Source of the DNA: Gemmatimonadota bacterium
GTDB lineage: Bacteria; Gemmatimonadota; Gemmatimonadetes; Longimicrobiales; RSA9
DNA: 64,000 nt
Direction of reading: 5' to 3'
NCBI GenBank assembly: GCA_007126035.1
Contig: SLCC01000020.1
Coordinates: 56,567-120,566 of the forward strand
Shown here one piece after another: positions 28,003 to 38,470 of this stretch. The notes below the pieces were generated by a model. That model did not search any database and was not told the DNA's origin. It saw nothing but the letters and a program-made list of their open reading frames with translations. Numbering within the stretch: position 1 is the stretch's first letter; every line of letters begins with the position of its first letter. A program made the translations under genes and the position numbers.

Positions 28003-30912
28003 CTACACTTCCACGGTCTCGTACTCGTCTACCGGCGGGCAGGCGCAGACCAGGTTGCGGTCCCCGAAGGCGACCTGGATCCTGCCGACGCAGGGCCAGA
28101 ACTTGTTCTCCCTGTTCGGCTTCGGGAAGACGGCCAGCTCCCGGGAGTAGGGGCGGTCCCAGTCGTCGCTCACCACCATGTCGGCAGTGTGAGGCGCGTT
28201 GCTGACGGGGTTGTTCCCCGGCTCCCACTCGCCCGCCTCGATCTTCCGGATCTCGTCGCGGATGGCGATCATGGCATCGCAGAACCGGTCCAGCTCCTCC
28301 TTCGACTCGCTCTCCGTGGGCTCCACCATGAGGGTGCCGGGAACGGGGAACGAGACGGTGGGCGCGTGGAAACCGTAGTCGATGAGCCGCTTGGCGATAT
28401 CGATGGCGTCCACCCCAGTGGCCGGCTTCAGGGGCCGCGGGTCGATGATGCACTCGTGGGCCACCGTGCCGTCGCGCCCGGTGTAGAGGACCTCGAAGTG
28501 GCCTTCCAGCCGGCGAGCCACGTAGTTGGCGCTCAGGATGGCCAGCTCGGTGGCATCCCTCAGCCCCTCGGCGCCCATCAGCCGGATGTACATCCAGGAG
28601 ATGGGGAGTATGCTGGGGCTGCCGAAGGGCGCGGCGCTGATGGCGCCGATGGCCCGGTCGCCGCCGGTCTTCACCACCGGGTGCCCGGGCAGGAACGGCG
28701 CCAGGTGCTCGGCCACGCCGATGGGACCCATGCCGGGGCCGCCACCGCCGTGTGGGATGGCGAAGGTCTTGTGCAGGTTTAGGTGCACCACGTCGCCGCC
28801 GAAGTCGCCAGGCCTGCTCACGCCCACCATGGCGTTCATGTTGGCGCCGTCGATGTAGACCTGGCCGCCCGCATCATGGACGATCTCGCAGATCTCGCGG
28901 ATCGACTCCTCGAAGATGCCGTGGGTCGACGGGTAGGTGACCATGATGGCAGCAAGCCGGTCACGGTACTGGTCCGCCTTCACCCGCAAATCGGGGACGT
29001 CGATGTTGCCGTTCTCGTCGCTCTTGACCACCACGACCTCGAGGCCGGCCATCACGGCGCTGGCGGGATTGGTGCCGTGGGCGGACTGGGGGATCAGGCA
29101 GACGTCACGGTGCCACTCGCCACGGTCCTGGTGATAGCCGCGGATCACCAGCAGGCCCGCCAGCTCGCCCTGGCTGCCGGCGTTGGGCATCATGGAGACG
29201 GCGTGGAAGCCGGTGACCTCGGCCAACCAGGTCTCGAGCTGGCTGATCATCTCCCGGTAGCCCGCGGTCTGGTCCTCGGGGGCGAAGGGGTGCATGAAGC
29301 CCAGCTCCGGCCAGCTCACAGGATACATCTCGGCCGTGGCGTTCAGCTTCAGCGTGCAGGAGCCCAGTGGGATCATGGACCCGGTCAGAGAGATGTCGCG
29401 GTTCTCGAGCCGCTTCAGGTACCGGAGCATCTCGTGCTCCGAATGGAACTTGTGGAACACCGGGTGCGTCATGTAGGCGCTGGTCCGCTGGAACGGCTCG
29501 GGGAACGACGGCTTCATGGCCCCGCCCAGCTCGTCCAGCCAGCCCTGGAACCGGGCACGGTCGGCCGAGCCCTCCTCCACGGCGAACACCTCCATCAGGT
29601 CCAGCAGGTCGACCCGGCAGACAGCCTCGTCCAGGGCCACTGCCACGGTGGAGTGGTCCACCCGCCGCAGGTTGATACCGCGCCCCAGGGCCCGCTCCAT
29701 GATGACGTCCGCGTCACCGCCGGCCACCTGGACCCGGAGCGTGTCGAAGAATGGACGATGGACGATGGTGTGGCCGAGGCGCTCGAGGGCGTCGGCCAGC
29801 ACTGCGGTCAGGCGATGGACCCGCTCGGCGATGGCGCGTACGCCGTCGGGGCCATGATAGACACCGTACATGCCCGCCATGACCGCCAGCAGGACCTGGG
29901 CGGTGCAGACGTTGCTCGTGGCCTTCTCCCGCCGGATGTGCTGCTCACGGGTCTGGAGCGCCATGTAGTAGGCGTCCTTGCCCCGTGAGTCCTTCGAGAT
30001 ACCGATGATCCGGCCCGGGACCAGCCGCTTGAACTCCTCCTTCGTGGCGAAATAGCCGGCGTGCGGACCGCCGAAGCCCATGGGCACGCCGAACCGCTGG
30101 GTGCTGCCCACCGCCACGTCCGCGCCCCACTCGCCGGGCGGCGTCAACAGCGCCAGCGACAGCAGGTCCGCCGCCGCCACCACCAGGGCGCCCGCGGCGT
30201 GGGCCCGCTCGACCAGGTCGCCATAATCGTGGAGCGCGCCGTCGGCCGCCGGGTACTGGACCAGCACGCCGAACACGTCGTCGCCGATCTCCCACTCCCG
30301 GTGGTCTCCCACCTCCACCTCCCAGCCGCGGGCCCAGGCCCGGGTCTTCACCACGTCGATGGTCTGGGGCAGACAGTCCCGGGAGACGAGAAACTTCGTA
30401 CGCTTCCCCCTCAGGACGCCGTGACACATGGCCATGGCCTCCGCCGCGGCGGTGCCCTCGTCCAGCAGCGACGAGTTGGCTATCTCCAGGCCGGTCAGGT
30501 CGATGACCATGGTCTGGTAGACCAGCAGCGCCTCGAGACGGCCCTGGGAGATCTCCGCCTGGTAGGGGGTATAGGCCGTGTACCAGCCCGGGTTCTCCAG
30601 GATGTTCCGCTGGATGACCGGCGGCGTGATGGTCCCGTTGTAGCCCAGACCGATATACGACCGGAACAGGCGGTTCTTGCCGGCGATGGCACGCAGCTCA
30701 CGCAGCGCCTCGTACTCGCTCCGCGGCTCGTCCAGCTCCAGCGACCGCTCCAGCCGGATGGACCGGGGGACGGCCGTATCGATCAATGCGTCCACGGAAT
30801 CGAACCCCACCGTCTCGAGCATCTCCCGGACATCGTCTTCCCGGGGCCCTATGTGACGGCGGACGAAGAGGTCGGTAATGGCCAGCGTGTGACGTCTATC
30901 TTCAACGGACAT
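28003..30912 (-). CDS. gcvP: Glycine dehydrogenase (decarboxylating), full-length P-protein
   Basis: [47 protein letters not shown]. Confidence 0.97.
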   Translation of the reverse strand: MSVEDRRHTLAITDLFVRRHIGPREDDVREMLETVGFDSVDALIDTAVPRSIRLERSLELDEPRSEYEALRELRAIAGKNRLFRSYIGLGYNGTITPPVIQRNILENPGWYTAYTPYQAEISQGRLEALLVYQTMVIDLTGLEIANSSLLDEGTAAAEAMAMCHGVLRGKRTKFLVSRDCLPQTIDVVKTRAWARGWEVEVGDHREWEIGDDVFGVLVQYPAADGALHDYGDLVERAHAAGALVVAAADLLSLALLTPPGEWGADVAVGSTQRFGVPMGFGGPHAGYFATKEEFKRLVPGRIIGISKDSRGKDAYYMALQTREQHIRREKATSNVCTAQVLLAVMAGMYGVYHGPDGVRAIAERVHRLTAVLADALERLGHTIVHRPFFDTLRVQVAGGDADVIMERALGRGINLRRVDHSTVAVALDEAVCRVDLLDLMEVFAVEEGSADRARFQGWLDELGGAMKPSFPEPFQRTSAYMTHPVFHKFHSEHEMLRYLKRLENRDISLTGSMIPLGSCTLKLNATAEMYPVSWPELGFMHPFAPEDQTAGYREMISQLETWLAEVTGFHAVSMMPNAGSQGELAGLLVIRGYHQDRGEWHRDVCLIPQSAHGTNPASAVMAGLEVVVVKSDENGNIDVPDLRVKADQYRDRLAAIMVTYPSTHGIFEESIREICEIVHDAGGQVYIDGANMNAMVGVSRPGDFGGDVVHLNLHKTFAIPHGGGGPGMGPIGVAEHLAPFLPGHPVVKTGGDRAIGAISAAPFGSPSILPISWMYIRLMGAEGLRDATELAILSANYVARRLEGHFEVLYTGRDGTVAHECIIDPRPLKPATGVDAIDIAKRLIDYGFHAPTVSFPVPGTLMVEPTESESKEELDRFCDAMIAIRDEIRKIEAGEWEPGNNPVSNAPHTADMVVSDDWDRPYSRELAVFPKPNRENKFWPCVGRIQVAFGDRNLVCACPPVDEYETVEV

Positions 30913-31066
30913 TGTCCCGCCTTGAATCGTGCGTTTAACGGGTTTCGCCCCGGGGGGCGGCTCAGCACTGCAAGGTATTCCGGGGAGGTTACGGTCACAA
31001 GGCGGGCGAGCGCGGCCCTGTGCAGAACCGGTGCGGCCATCACCTCCGCCGCCTATCTTTGTGGGT

Positions 31067-31543
31067 ATGTCCAACGTCGCCGCTCGCCTGACGGCCAGTT
31101 GGGACCGCCTTTCGGGAGTGCCGGGCGGTCGCCGGGTATTCGACCTTGTGCTGCGTCAAGTAGTGCCCTATTCCGGGTCGATCAAGCCGCGCGTCCTGGC
31201 TCTGAGCCCCGGCCACGCCCGAGTGGAGATCCGGGAGCGACGCCGCCTCCGCAACCATCTCCGTTCCGTCCACGCCCTGGCCCTGGCCAACCTGGGCGAG
31301 CTGGCCAGCGGGCTGGCCATGACCACGGCCCTGCCCCCCGGGGTGCGGGGCATCCCCGTCCGGATCGAGATCGACTACTTGAAGAAGGCCCGCGGCCGGA
31401 TCACCGCGCACGGCCGTGCCAACCCGCCCCGGGCGGTCCACCAGACCCAGACCTCCACAGCCACCGCCGACCTCACCGACGAAGCCGGCGAAACCATCGC
31501 CCACATGACCGTGATATGGCACCTCTCCCCAACGCCCCCATGA
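31067..31543 (+). CDS. DUF4442-like hotdog-fold protein (putative thioesterase)
   Basis: [54 protein letters not shown]. Confidence 0.75.
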   Translation: MSNVAARLTASWDRLSGVPGGRRVFDLVLRQVVPYSGSIKPRVLALSPGHARVEIRERRRLRNHLRSVHALALANLGELASGLAMTTALPPGVRGIPVRIEIDYLKKARGRITAHGRANPPRAVHQTQTSTATADLTDEAGETIAHMTVIWHLSPTPP

Positions 31544-31688
31544 CCCCAATTAGCACAGCGAGCCCATTTGCGAGGCCACCAGGCCGGGCCGATGCGAGCA
31601 CCGCGAGCCCTACGGCGAGGCTGACGGCCGAGCCCGCCTGCGCGGCCGAAGGACGCGCCCGCATGCGAGCGCAGCGAGCCCCCCGGCC

Positions 31689-32702
31689 ATGACCACCCCC
31701 CTGCACCACCACACCCGCACGCGCCACCCGATAATCTGCGGCCCCATGTATCCCTGCTCCAATCCGGAGCTGGTGGCCGCTGCATCCGCGGCTGGCGGCA
31801 TCGGGATCGTCCAGCCCGTATCCCTGACCTTCGTCCACGGCCACGACTTCCGCGCGGGTCTCCGCTACATCCGCAGCCTCACCGATCGACCCGTGGGGAT
31901 GAACGCCCTGATCGAGTCATCGTCGCGGGCCTACGAGCGACGGATGGAGGAGTGGGTGGACATCGCTCTGGAGGAGGGGATCCGCTTCTTCGTGACGTCG
32001 CTGGGTAAGCCGAAATGGGTGGTGGACCGGGTATCGAAGGTGGGCGGCGTCGTCTACCACGACGTGACGGAGCGGAAGTGGGCGCTGAAGGCGGTGGACA
32101 GCGCCGTCCACGGGCTGATAGCGGTGAACAGCCGGGCTGGCGGCCATGCGGGGCCCAAGACGCCCGCGGAGCTCATGGACGAGCTGGGAGAGCTGGGGCT
32201 GCCCCTGGTCTGCGCCGGCGGCGTCGGCTCGCCGACGGAGTTCATCGATGCCCTCCGTCTCGGTTACGACGGCGTCCAGATGGGCACGCGCTTCATCGCC
32301 ACCACAGAATGCACCGCGGCCCAGCCGTACAAGCAGGCCATTGTCGACGCGGGCGAGGATGACATCCTGCTGACGGAGCGGGTTACCGGCGTGCCACTGG
32401 CGGTGATCCGTACGCCGTATGTGGAGCGGCTGGGCACGCGGGCCGGGCCCATCGCCCGCCGCATGCTCCGCGGCCGCCGCAGCAAGCGCGTGATGCGCAC
32501 CCTCTACGCCCTCTGGTCCGGGTGGAAGCTGAAGAAGTCGTCGTACGACGAGTCGGGCAAGCGCGACTTCTGGCAGGCCGGCCGGAGCGTGGCCGGGATC
32601 CACGACATCCGGCCGACCGGCCAGATCATCGGCGAGCTCGTCGCCGCGGCCCGCTCCGCCGGCGTGTTACCGGCCGACCCGCGGGATCAGGCGGAGCGCT
32701 AG
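31689..32702 (+). CDS. Nitronate monooxygenase / NAD(P)H-dependent flavin oxidoreductase
   Basis: PIICGPMYPCSNPELVAAASAAGGIGIVQP; GLIAVNSRAGGHAGPKTP; GGVGSPTEFIDALRLGYDGVQMGTRFIATTE. Confidence 0.88.
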   Translation: MTTPLHHHTRTRHPIICGPMYPCSNPELVAAASAAGGIGIVQPVSLTFVHGHDFRAGLRYIRSLTDRPVGMNALIESSSRAYERRMEEWVDIALEEGIRFFVTSLGKPKWVVDRVSKVGGVVYHDVTERKWALKAVDSAVHGLIAVNSRAGGHAGPKTPAELMDELGELGLPLVCAGGVGSPTEFIDALRLGYDGVQMGTRFIATTECTAAQPYKQAIVDAGEDDILLTERVTGVPLAVIRTPYVERLGTRAGPIARRMLRGRRSKRVMRTLYALWSGWKLKKSSYDESGKRDFWQAGRSVAGIHDIRPTGQIIGELVAAARSAGVLPADPRDQAER

Positions 32703-32737
32703 ACAGCTCCGACCCGCACAGACCTCGCCGCCCTACC

Positions 32738-34243
32738 TCAGACCTCCGCCGCCGGCTCCGCCTCGGCCCTGGCGAAGAACGGCGCCCACTTCTCCTCGGG
32801 CGACGGCTTCGTCAGCAGGCTCACCACCACCATCAGCGTGATGGAGGTGATCACGGCGGGTATCACGATGTACTCGTAATTGGCGAAGTCGAAGGGCGCG
32901 CCGCCCAGCGTCACGGTGAAGTCGACGCCCATCCGGCTGAGCACGCTGATCCCCAGGATGCTGCCCATCCCGCCGGCTATGCACGCCACGCCGCCGGCCG
33001 GGGTCACCCGCTTCCAGAGGAAGCAGGCCAGGAGGGCTGGCGTGAGGCTGGCGCCGACCAGTGAGTAAGCGTACAGAGCCATTGCCAGCACCGTGTCGAA
33101 CTGGGTCAGGAGCACCAGGCCGATCCCGCCGAACAGGACCACGAACGCCCGCTGGAGCGCCAGCTTCTTCGCCTCCGACGCGTCGGGCGATATGAACCGC
33201 TCGTAGATGTCGTGGCTCACGTTGGTGGACGGCACCAGCAGGAAGGTGTTCCCCGTGGACAGAACGATGGCCACGGCGGCCGCCAGCAGCACCGCGCCCA
33301 GGACCACCGGCAGGCCGTGGGCGGCGATGAACAGGATCACCGTCTCGGACGCGGCCACGCCGACCACCGTCATCTCCTCGACCAGGCCCGGGAAGACGGC
33401 GCGCCCCACGATGGCGGTCAGGGCCAGCGTCGTCTCGATCAGCACGACGCCCAGGACCATCCCGATGACCGCCTTCCTGGCGGCCCCTTCGTTCCGGGCG
33501 GAATTGAACTTCTGGTACATCCCGCTCTCGCCCAGCAGGAGCAGGAAGGTGGGCAGGGCCACCCCGAAGACCCAGAGCACGTTGTGGCCGCCGAGGACCG
33601 TGGTGTGGCCGGCGGGCAGCGCCGCCAGGATCTCGCCCACGCCGCCATTGGTGAAGACCAGGTACGGCAGGGCAAGCAGGATGGCGCCGGTGATGAGGAT
33701 CCCGTTCAGGATGTCGACGGTGACGATGGAGACCATCCCGGCCAGGGCCGTGAACGTCACGATCACGGCGGCGGTGATCAGCATCCCCTGGGTAGGCGTG
33801 ATGGCGCCGTCGGTAACGATGGACAGGATCCAGCCACCGCCGCGGAACTGGTAGGCGGCGATGGTGACGTAGGCCAGGACGATGGCCAGAGTCCCGAGCA
33901 GCCTGGCTGCGGGATTGTACCGCTGCTCCAGCAGGTCCGGCACCGTGTACTGGGCGATCCGCCGGACCCTGGCCGCAAGGAAGAAGGCCACGACCAGGCC
34001 CACCCAGGCGCCGAAGGAGAACCAGAGCTTGGCGATGCCGACGCGGTAGGCCAGCCCTGCGCCGCCGAACAACGAGCCCGACCCGATCCAGGTGCAGACC
34101 AGCGTTCCCACCAACAGCAGCACCGGCACGTTCCGCCCGGCCACCATGAAGTCAGCGTGACTCTTGACGTTCCGCGACCGCCACAAGCTGATCCCGACCA
34201 GGATGAGCGGGTATGCTATGACTACAAGCACGAGCAACGACAT
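32738..34243 (-). CDS. Sodium:solute symporter family protein
   Basis: Polytopic; DFMVAGRNVPVLLLVGTLVCTWIGSGSLFGGAGLAYRVG...; ALYAYSLVGASLTPALLACFLWKR. Confidence 0.88.
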   Translation of the reverse strand: MSLLVLVVIAYPLILVGISLWRSRNVKSHADFMVAGRNVPVLLLVGTLVCTWIGSGSLFGGAGLAYRVGIAKLWFSFGAWVGLVVAFFLAARVRRIAQYTVPDLLEQRYNPAARLLGTLAIVLAYVTIAAYQFRGGGWILSIVTDGAITPTQGMLITAAVIVTFTALAGMVSIVTVDILNGILITGAILLALPYLVFTNGGVGEILAALPAGHTTVLGGHNVLWVFGVALPTFLLLLGESGMYQKFNSARNEGAARKAVIGMVLGVVLIETTLALTAIVGRAVFPGLVEEMTVVGVAASETVILFIAAHGLPVVLGAVLLAAAVAIVLSTGNTFLLVPSTNVSHDIYERFISPDASEAKKLALQRAFVVLFGGIGLVLLTQFDTVLAMALYAYSLVGASLTPALLACFLWKRVTPAGGVACIAGGMGSILGISVLSRMGVDFTVTLGGAPFDFANYEYIVIPAVITSITLMVVVSLLTKPSPEEKWAPFFARAEAEPAAEV

Positions 34244-34477
34244 GGCTTCCTCTCCGATGCGAGCTTCCCACGATCGGGGGGCAACTTGGGGCGTCGCCGG
34301 CCGCAGCGCCACTGTTGCCGGGTGCTCGAGCCCGGGTGGATGGGCGACGACCTGCGTCTCCGGCATGCCGTGACGGCGCGGGCGCCCGCCAAGCCGGCTG
34401 GCCGGCCTTGCCCCGAAGCACGATCACCCGCACCATAGCCCTGGCCGGAGGACCCGCCGGACCAGGGGCTACACTCG

Positions 34478-34843
34478 ATGCGGAGGATAGAAATGCCCCC
34501 CCAAGACGACGACACCCTGTATTGCCGCCGCTGCCGTATGCCTGGAACAGTAGACGAGCTGGATCGCATGCTCTGGTGCGACGAGTGCAAGCGGGCGGAA
34601 CGCCGTCGCGCCGGCTGGCTGGGCCGCGCCCTGGGCTTCGCCGCCGCCATCGCCCTGTCATTCTGGATCGCCATCGTGATACAACCGTCAGACCAGTTCC
34701 TGCTCCTCTGGGCGCTGGTCGTCATCGTGGCCTTCTACCTCCTGTCCCGGCTGGGCCAGGAGTTGCTGTACGGAGTGTTCAGGATAAGGAACGTGCCGGG
34801 GGCACGGGCAGGCGACCAGGACGAGGACAGGCGAGCGGAGTGA
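34478..34843 (+). CDS. Small zinc-ribbon-like membrane protein
   Basis: YCRRCRMPG...LWCDECKR followed by two hydrophobic segments; start at 34478 or 34493. Confidence 0.6.
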   Translation: MRRIEMPPQDDDTLYCRRCRMPGTVDELDRMLWCDECKRAERRRAGWLGRALGFAAAIALSFWIAIVIQPSDQFLLLWALVVIVAFYLLSRLGQELLYGVFRIRNVPGARAGDQDEDRRAE

Positions 34844-35007
34844 ACCGGAAGGCACGACGACGGCGGGAGCGGCGCTACCGGCGGGGGCGCCGCCGCACCC
34901 AGCAACAGCGACCTCCAATCCTGGTGATACTGGTCGTCGCGATCCTGCTGGTGTTCTTCCTGCTCCGGCGCGTAGGGGCAGAAGCGGCGATCCCCGGGCT
35001 CGGCTGA
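34840..35007 (+). CDS. Very small basic single-TM protein (55 aa)
   Basis: GTG start overlapping the upstream stop (GTGA); VNRKARRRRERRYRRGRRRTQQQRPPILVILVVAILLVFFLLRRVG. Confidence 0.5.
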   Translation: MNRKARRRRERRYRRGRRRTQQQRPPILVILVVAILLVFFLLRRVGAEAAIPGLG

Positions 35008-35020
35008 GCCGCCGGCCGCC

Positions 35021-35599
35021 TCAGTCCTCCATGTCGCCACGCAGCCGATGCGCGAACGCCGAGCGGAGCTTAGCCACCTTGGGCGCGATGCTTACGCGGC
35101 AGTACGGCTGGTCCGGGTTCCTGCGGTAGTACTGGCGATGCTCCGCCTCCGCGGGGTAGAACTCGCCCAGCGGCTCGACCTCCGTCACGATCGGCGCCCC
35201 GAACGTATCCGACGCCTCCAGCTCCGACATCATGGTCTCCGCCACGGCATGCTGGTCCTCGTCCTCGTACAGGATGATCGAGCGGTACTGCGTCCCCACA
35301 TCGGCGCCCTGCCGGTCCGGCGTGGTGGGGTCATGGATGGCGAAGAAGACTTCCAGGAGGTCCCGGTAGGCGATGACCTCCGGGTCGAACTCCACCCGCA
35401 CCACCTCGGCGTGACCCGTGCGGCCAGTGCAGACCTCCCGATATGTGGGATCCGGCGCGTGCCCGCCCGCGTAGCCGGACTCCACGGACCTCACGCCCTC
35501 GAGCCGCTCGAACACCGCCTCGAGGCACCAGAAGCAACCACCACCCAGCGTAGCGGTCTCGATCCGTCCTTGACCCTCCACCACAGCACCCTCCGTCAT
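35021..35599 (-). CDS. msrA: Peptide-methionine (S)-S-oxide reductase
   Basis: TATLGGGCFWCLEAVFERLEGVRSVESGYAGG; DPTTPDRQGADVGTQYRS; HRQYYRRNPDQPYC. Confidence 0.97.
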   Translation of the reverse strand: MTEGAVVEGQGRIETATLGGGCFWCLEAVFERLEGVRSVESGYAGGHAPDPTYREVCTGRTGHAEVVRVEFDPEVIAYRDLLEVFFAIHDPTTPDRQGADVGTQYRSIILYEDEDQHAVAETMMSELEASDTFGAPIVTEVEPLGEFYPAEAEHRQYYRRNPDQPYCRVSIAPKVAKLRSAFAHRLRGDMED

Positions 35600-35773
35600 T
35601 CGCTCCGCGACCCCGCATCGCCCGCACCCAGCTCGCCCCCCTGCCCGCCCACGACCTCAACACCCTCCACCAGCTCAGGACCACCAGCAGGGAAAACACC
35701 ATCCCCGCAATCGGAACGACATCATACACCACTCACCTCCCTTGCGAGGCCGCCAGGCCAAGCCCCCTGCCCG

Positions 35774-35873
35774 GCCCACAGGCCCGGGCCCACCTGCTCG
35801 GGCCACAGGCCCGGGCCCACCTGCCCGGGCCACAGGCCCGGGCCCACCTGCCCGGGCCACAGGCCCGGGCCCT
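35774..35873. repeat. GC-rich tandem repeat, 27-bp unit, about 3.6 copies
   Basis: cacaggcccgggcccacctgcccgggc repeated with single-base variation and no spacers. Confidence 0.85.
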
Positions 35874-36558
35874 AGAAGTTATACGAATCCCCCGGATCCA
35901 GTATCATCACCTCAGCCCTGCCCCCCACCATCTCCCGGAACTCGTTCGGGTCCTGCTCGATGGGCTCCCAGGTCGAGTAGTGGATGGGGATCACCACCTT
36001 GGGCTCGATGAACTCGACGGCCCTGGCAGCGTCCTCGGGGCCCATGGTGAAGTTGTCACCGATCGGCAGCAGGGCCAGGTCCACCTTGCCCTTGAGGAGC
36101 TGCATGTCGGTGAGCAGCGCGGTGTCGCCGGAGTAGTATAGCCGCTTGCCGTCCATGTCGAGCCACCAGCCGCCGGGCATGGTGGTGTACGCGCCCTCGG
36201 TATCGCCGTGAACCTGACCCCCGTGAAGGGCGGGCGTCATCTTGGCGTAGCCGAACGGGAACCTCTTCCCGCCGCCGATGTGGAGCGGGTGAACGTTTTC
36301 CAGGCCCTGTTCCTGGCAGAAGGAGACTATCTCGGAGGTGGAGACGAGCATGGCGCCCGTCTTCTTCGCCAAGGGTATCGCGTCCTGGAAATGATCGAAA
36401 TGGCCGTGGCTGACCAGGATATAGTCCAGGTGGTCCACGTCCTGGACCCGGATATCCGACTTCGGGTTCTCGTCCAGGTACGGATCGAACATGATCAGTT
36501 GGCCCTGGTCAGTCTCGAGAGTGAACGTCGAGTGACCGTGCCAGGTCAGTCGTGCCAT
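35872..36558 (-). CDS. Metal-dependent hydrolase, UPF0173-like metallo-beta-lactamase fold
   Basis: LTWHGHSTF; LVSHGHFDHFQDA; YSGDTALLTDM; DNFTMGPEDAARAVEFI. Confidence 0.92.
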   Translation of the reverse strand: MARLTWHGHSTFTLETDQGQLIMFDPYLDENPKSDIRVQDVDHLDYILVSHGHFDHFQDAIPLAKKTGAMLVSTSEIVSFCQEQGLENVHPLHIGGGKRFPFGYAKMTPALHGGQVHGDTEGAYTTMPGGWWLDMDGKRLYYSGDTALLTDMQLLKGKVDLALLPIGDNFTMGPEDAARAVEFIEPKVVIPIHYSTWEPIEQDPNEFREMVGGRAEVMILDPGDSYNF

Positions 36559-36584
36559 GTGAACCTCCTGCGCGGCGGACCGCG

Positions 36585-36971
<387 letters not shown>

Positions 36972-37134
36972 CTCTCCTCCAGTGATGTGCGTTTATCAGC
37001 GAGGGTCAGGATGATGCGCCCGGTGGCGTGACGCAAGCGGCAAGAATACAATTGCCTGGTACGGTCGCCGGCCGGGGGCCGCCCGGGCCGCAGCGATCTG
37101 CAGGAAGCGGGCCCACCCACACTCAGGAACGATT

Positions 37135-38289
37135 ATGGACACGACTGGTAGCGCGCTCACCGTGCTGAGCGAGGAAGAGGGGATGTTCCGGGACATGGTG
37201 CGCCAGTTCGCCGAGGAACAGGTGGCGCCGCTCTCCCACGACATGGACCGTGACGGGGCATATGACCCGGCCCTGGTGGAGGCCTTGTTCGAGCTCGGCC
37301 TGATGGCCATCGAGATCCCGGACGAGCATGGCGGCGCCGGCGCCTCCTTCTTCACGTCGGTGCTGGTGGTGGAGGAACTGTCCCGGGTCGATCCGGGCGT
37401 TGCGGTGCTGGTCGACGTGCAGAACACGCTGGTGGACACCTGCATCATGCGTTACGGCAACCCGGACCAGCAGGAGCGCTATCTGCCCCGGCTAGCGACG
37501 GACATGGTGGGCGCGTATGCCCTGTCGGAGGCAGGCTCCGGCTCGGACGCCTTTGCGCTCCAGGCCCGCGCCCGTCAGGACGGCGACGACTGGATCCTGG
37601 ACGGCACGAAGCTCTGGATCACGAACGGCGGTGAGGCCGGCCTGTTCATCATCTTCGCCAACGTGGACCCGGAGCAGGGCTACAAGGGGATCACCGCCTT
37701 CCTGGTCGAGCGGGACACGCCGGGCTTCTCGGTGGGCAAGAAGGAGGACAAGCTCGGCATCCGGGCGTCGTCCACGGTCGAGCTGACATTCGAGGGCTGC
37801 CGGGTTCCCGCCGCCAACGTGATCGGTGAGGTGGGCCAGGGCTACAAGATAGCCATCGAGCAGCTCAACGAGGGCCGGATCGGTATCGGTGCCCAGATGG
37901 TGGGGCTGGCCCAGGGCGCCCTGGATCATACCGTCCGCTACGTCCAGGAGCGGGAGCAGTTCGGCCGGCCGATAGCCCAGTTCCAGGGGATCCAGTTCCA
38001 ACTGGCGGACATGCGCACGGAGATCGAGGCGGCCCGACTCCTGGTCTACAACGCCGCCCGGCTCAAGGAGGCGGACCGGCCGTTCCTGGCGGAGGCGGCC
38101 ATGGCCAAACTGTTCGCTTCCGAGATGGCCGGCCGTGTATCCTCGCTGTGCGTGGACCTCTACGGCGGATACGGCTTCACGAAGGAGTATCCGGTGGAGA
38201 AGCTCTATCGCGATGCCAAGGTCGGCACCATATACGAGGGCACTTCCAACATGCAGCGGCAGACCATCGCCAAGCTGCTCCTGCGCTGA
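37135..38289 (+). CDS. Acyl-CoA dehydrogenase
   Basis: YALSEAGSGSDAFALQARA; LWITNGGEAGLFIIFA; YGGYGFTKEYPVEKLYRDAKVGTIYEGTSNMQRQTIAK. Confidence 0.95.
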   Translation: MDTTGSALTVLSEEEGMFRDMVRQFAEEQVAPLSHDMDRDGAYDPALVEALFELGLMAIEIPDEHGGAGASFFTSVLVVEELSRVDPGVAVLVDVQNTLVDTCIMRYGNPDQQERYLPRLATDMVGAYALSEAGSGSDAFALQARARQDGDDWILDGTKLWITNGGEAGLFIIFANVDPEQGYKGITAFLVERDTPGFSVGKKEDKLGIRASSTVELTFEGCRVPAANVIGEVGQGYKIAIEQLNEGRIGIGAQMVGLAQGALDHTVRYVQEREQFGRPIAQFQGIQFQLADMRTEIEAARLLVYNAARLKEADRPFLAEAAMAKLFASEMAGRVSSLCVDLYGGYGFTKEYPVEKLYRDAKVGTIYEGTSNMQRQTIAKLLLR

Positions 38290-38470
38290 CATCGAGGGCC
38301 CTGGCCGGCGGCCCTGGTGCCGTCGGCCCGGTCCGGATCAAACAACCCCCGAGGCCGCTCGCGCGGAAGTAGCTGGCCCGCTCCATTCTACTCCGCCGCA
38401 CCTCCCAGCGGCCAATATCTTGCCGTGATGCCGCCTCTGACAGTCTCACCCTATGGTCAACGAGGACGCC

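Noticed and set aside
30061-31692. 543-aa plus-strand ORF over gcvP and the DUF4442-like gene
   Set aside because: Antisense/shadow frame with no domain; ends in low-complexity sequence.
35774-35873. 27-bp repeats considered as a CRISPR array
   Set aside because: Units are directly contiguous with no unique spacers, and no cas genes are present in the window.
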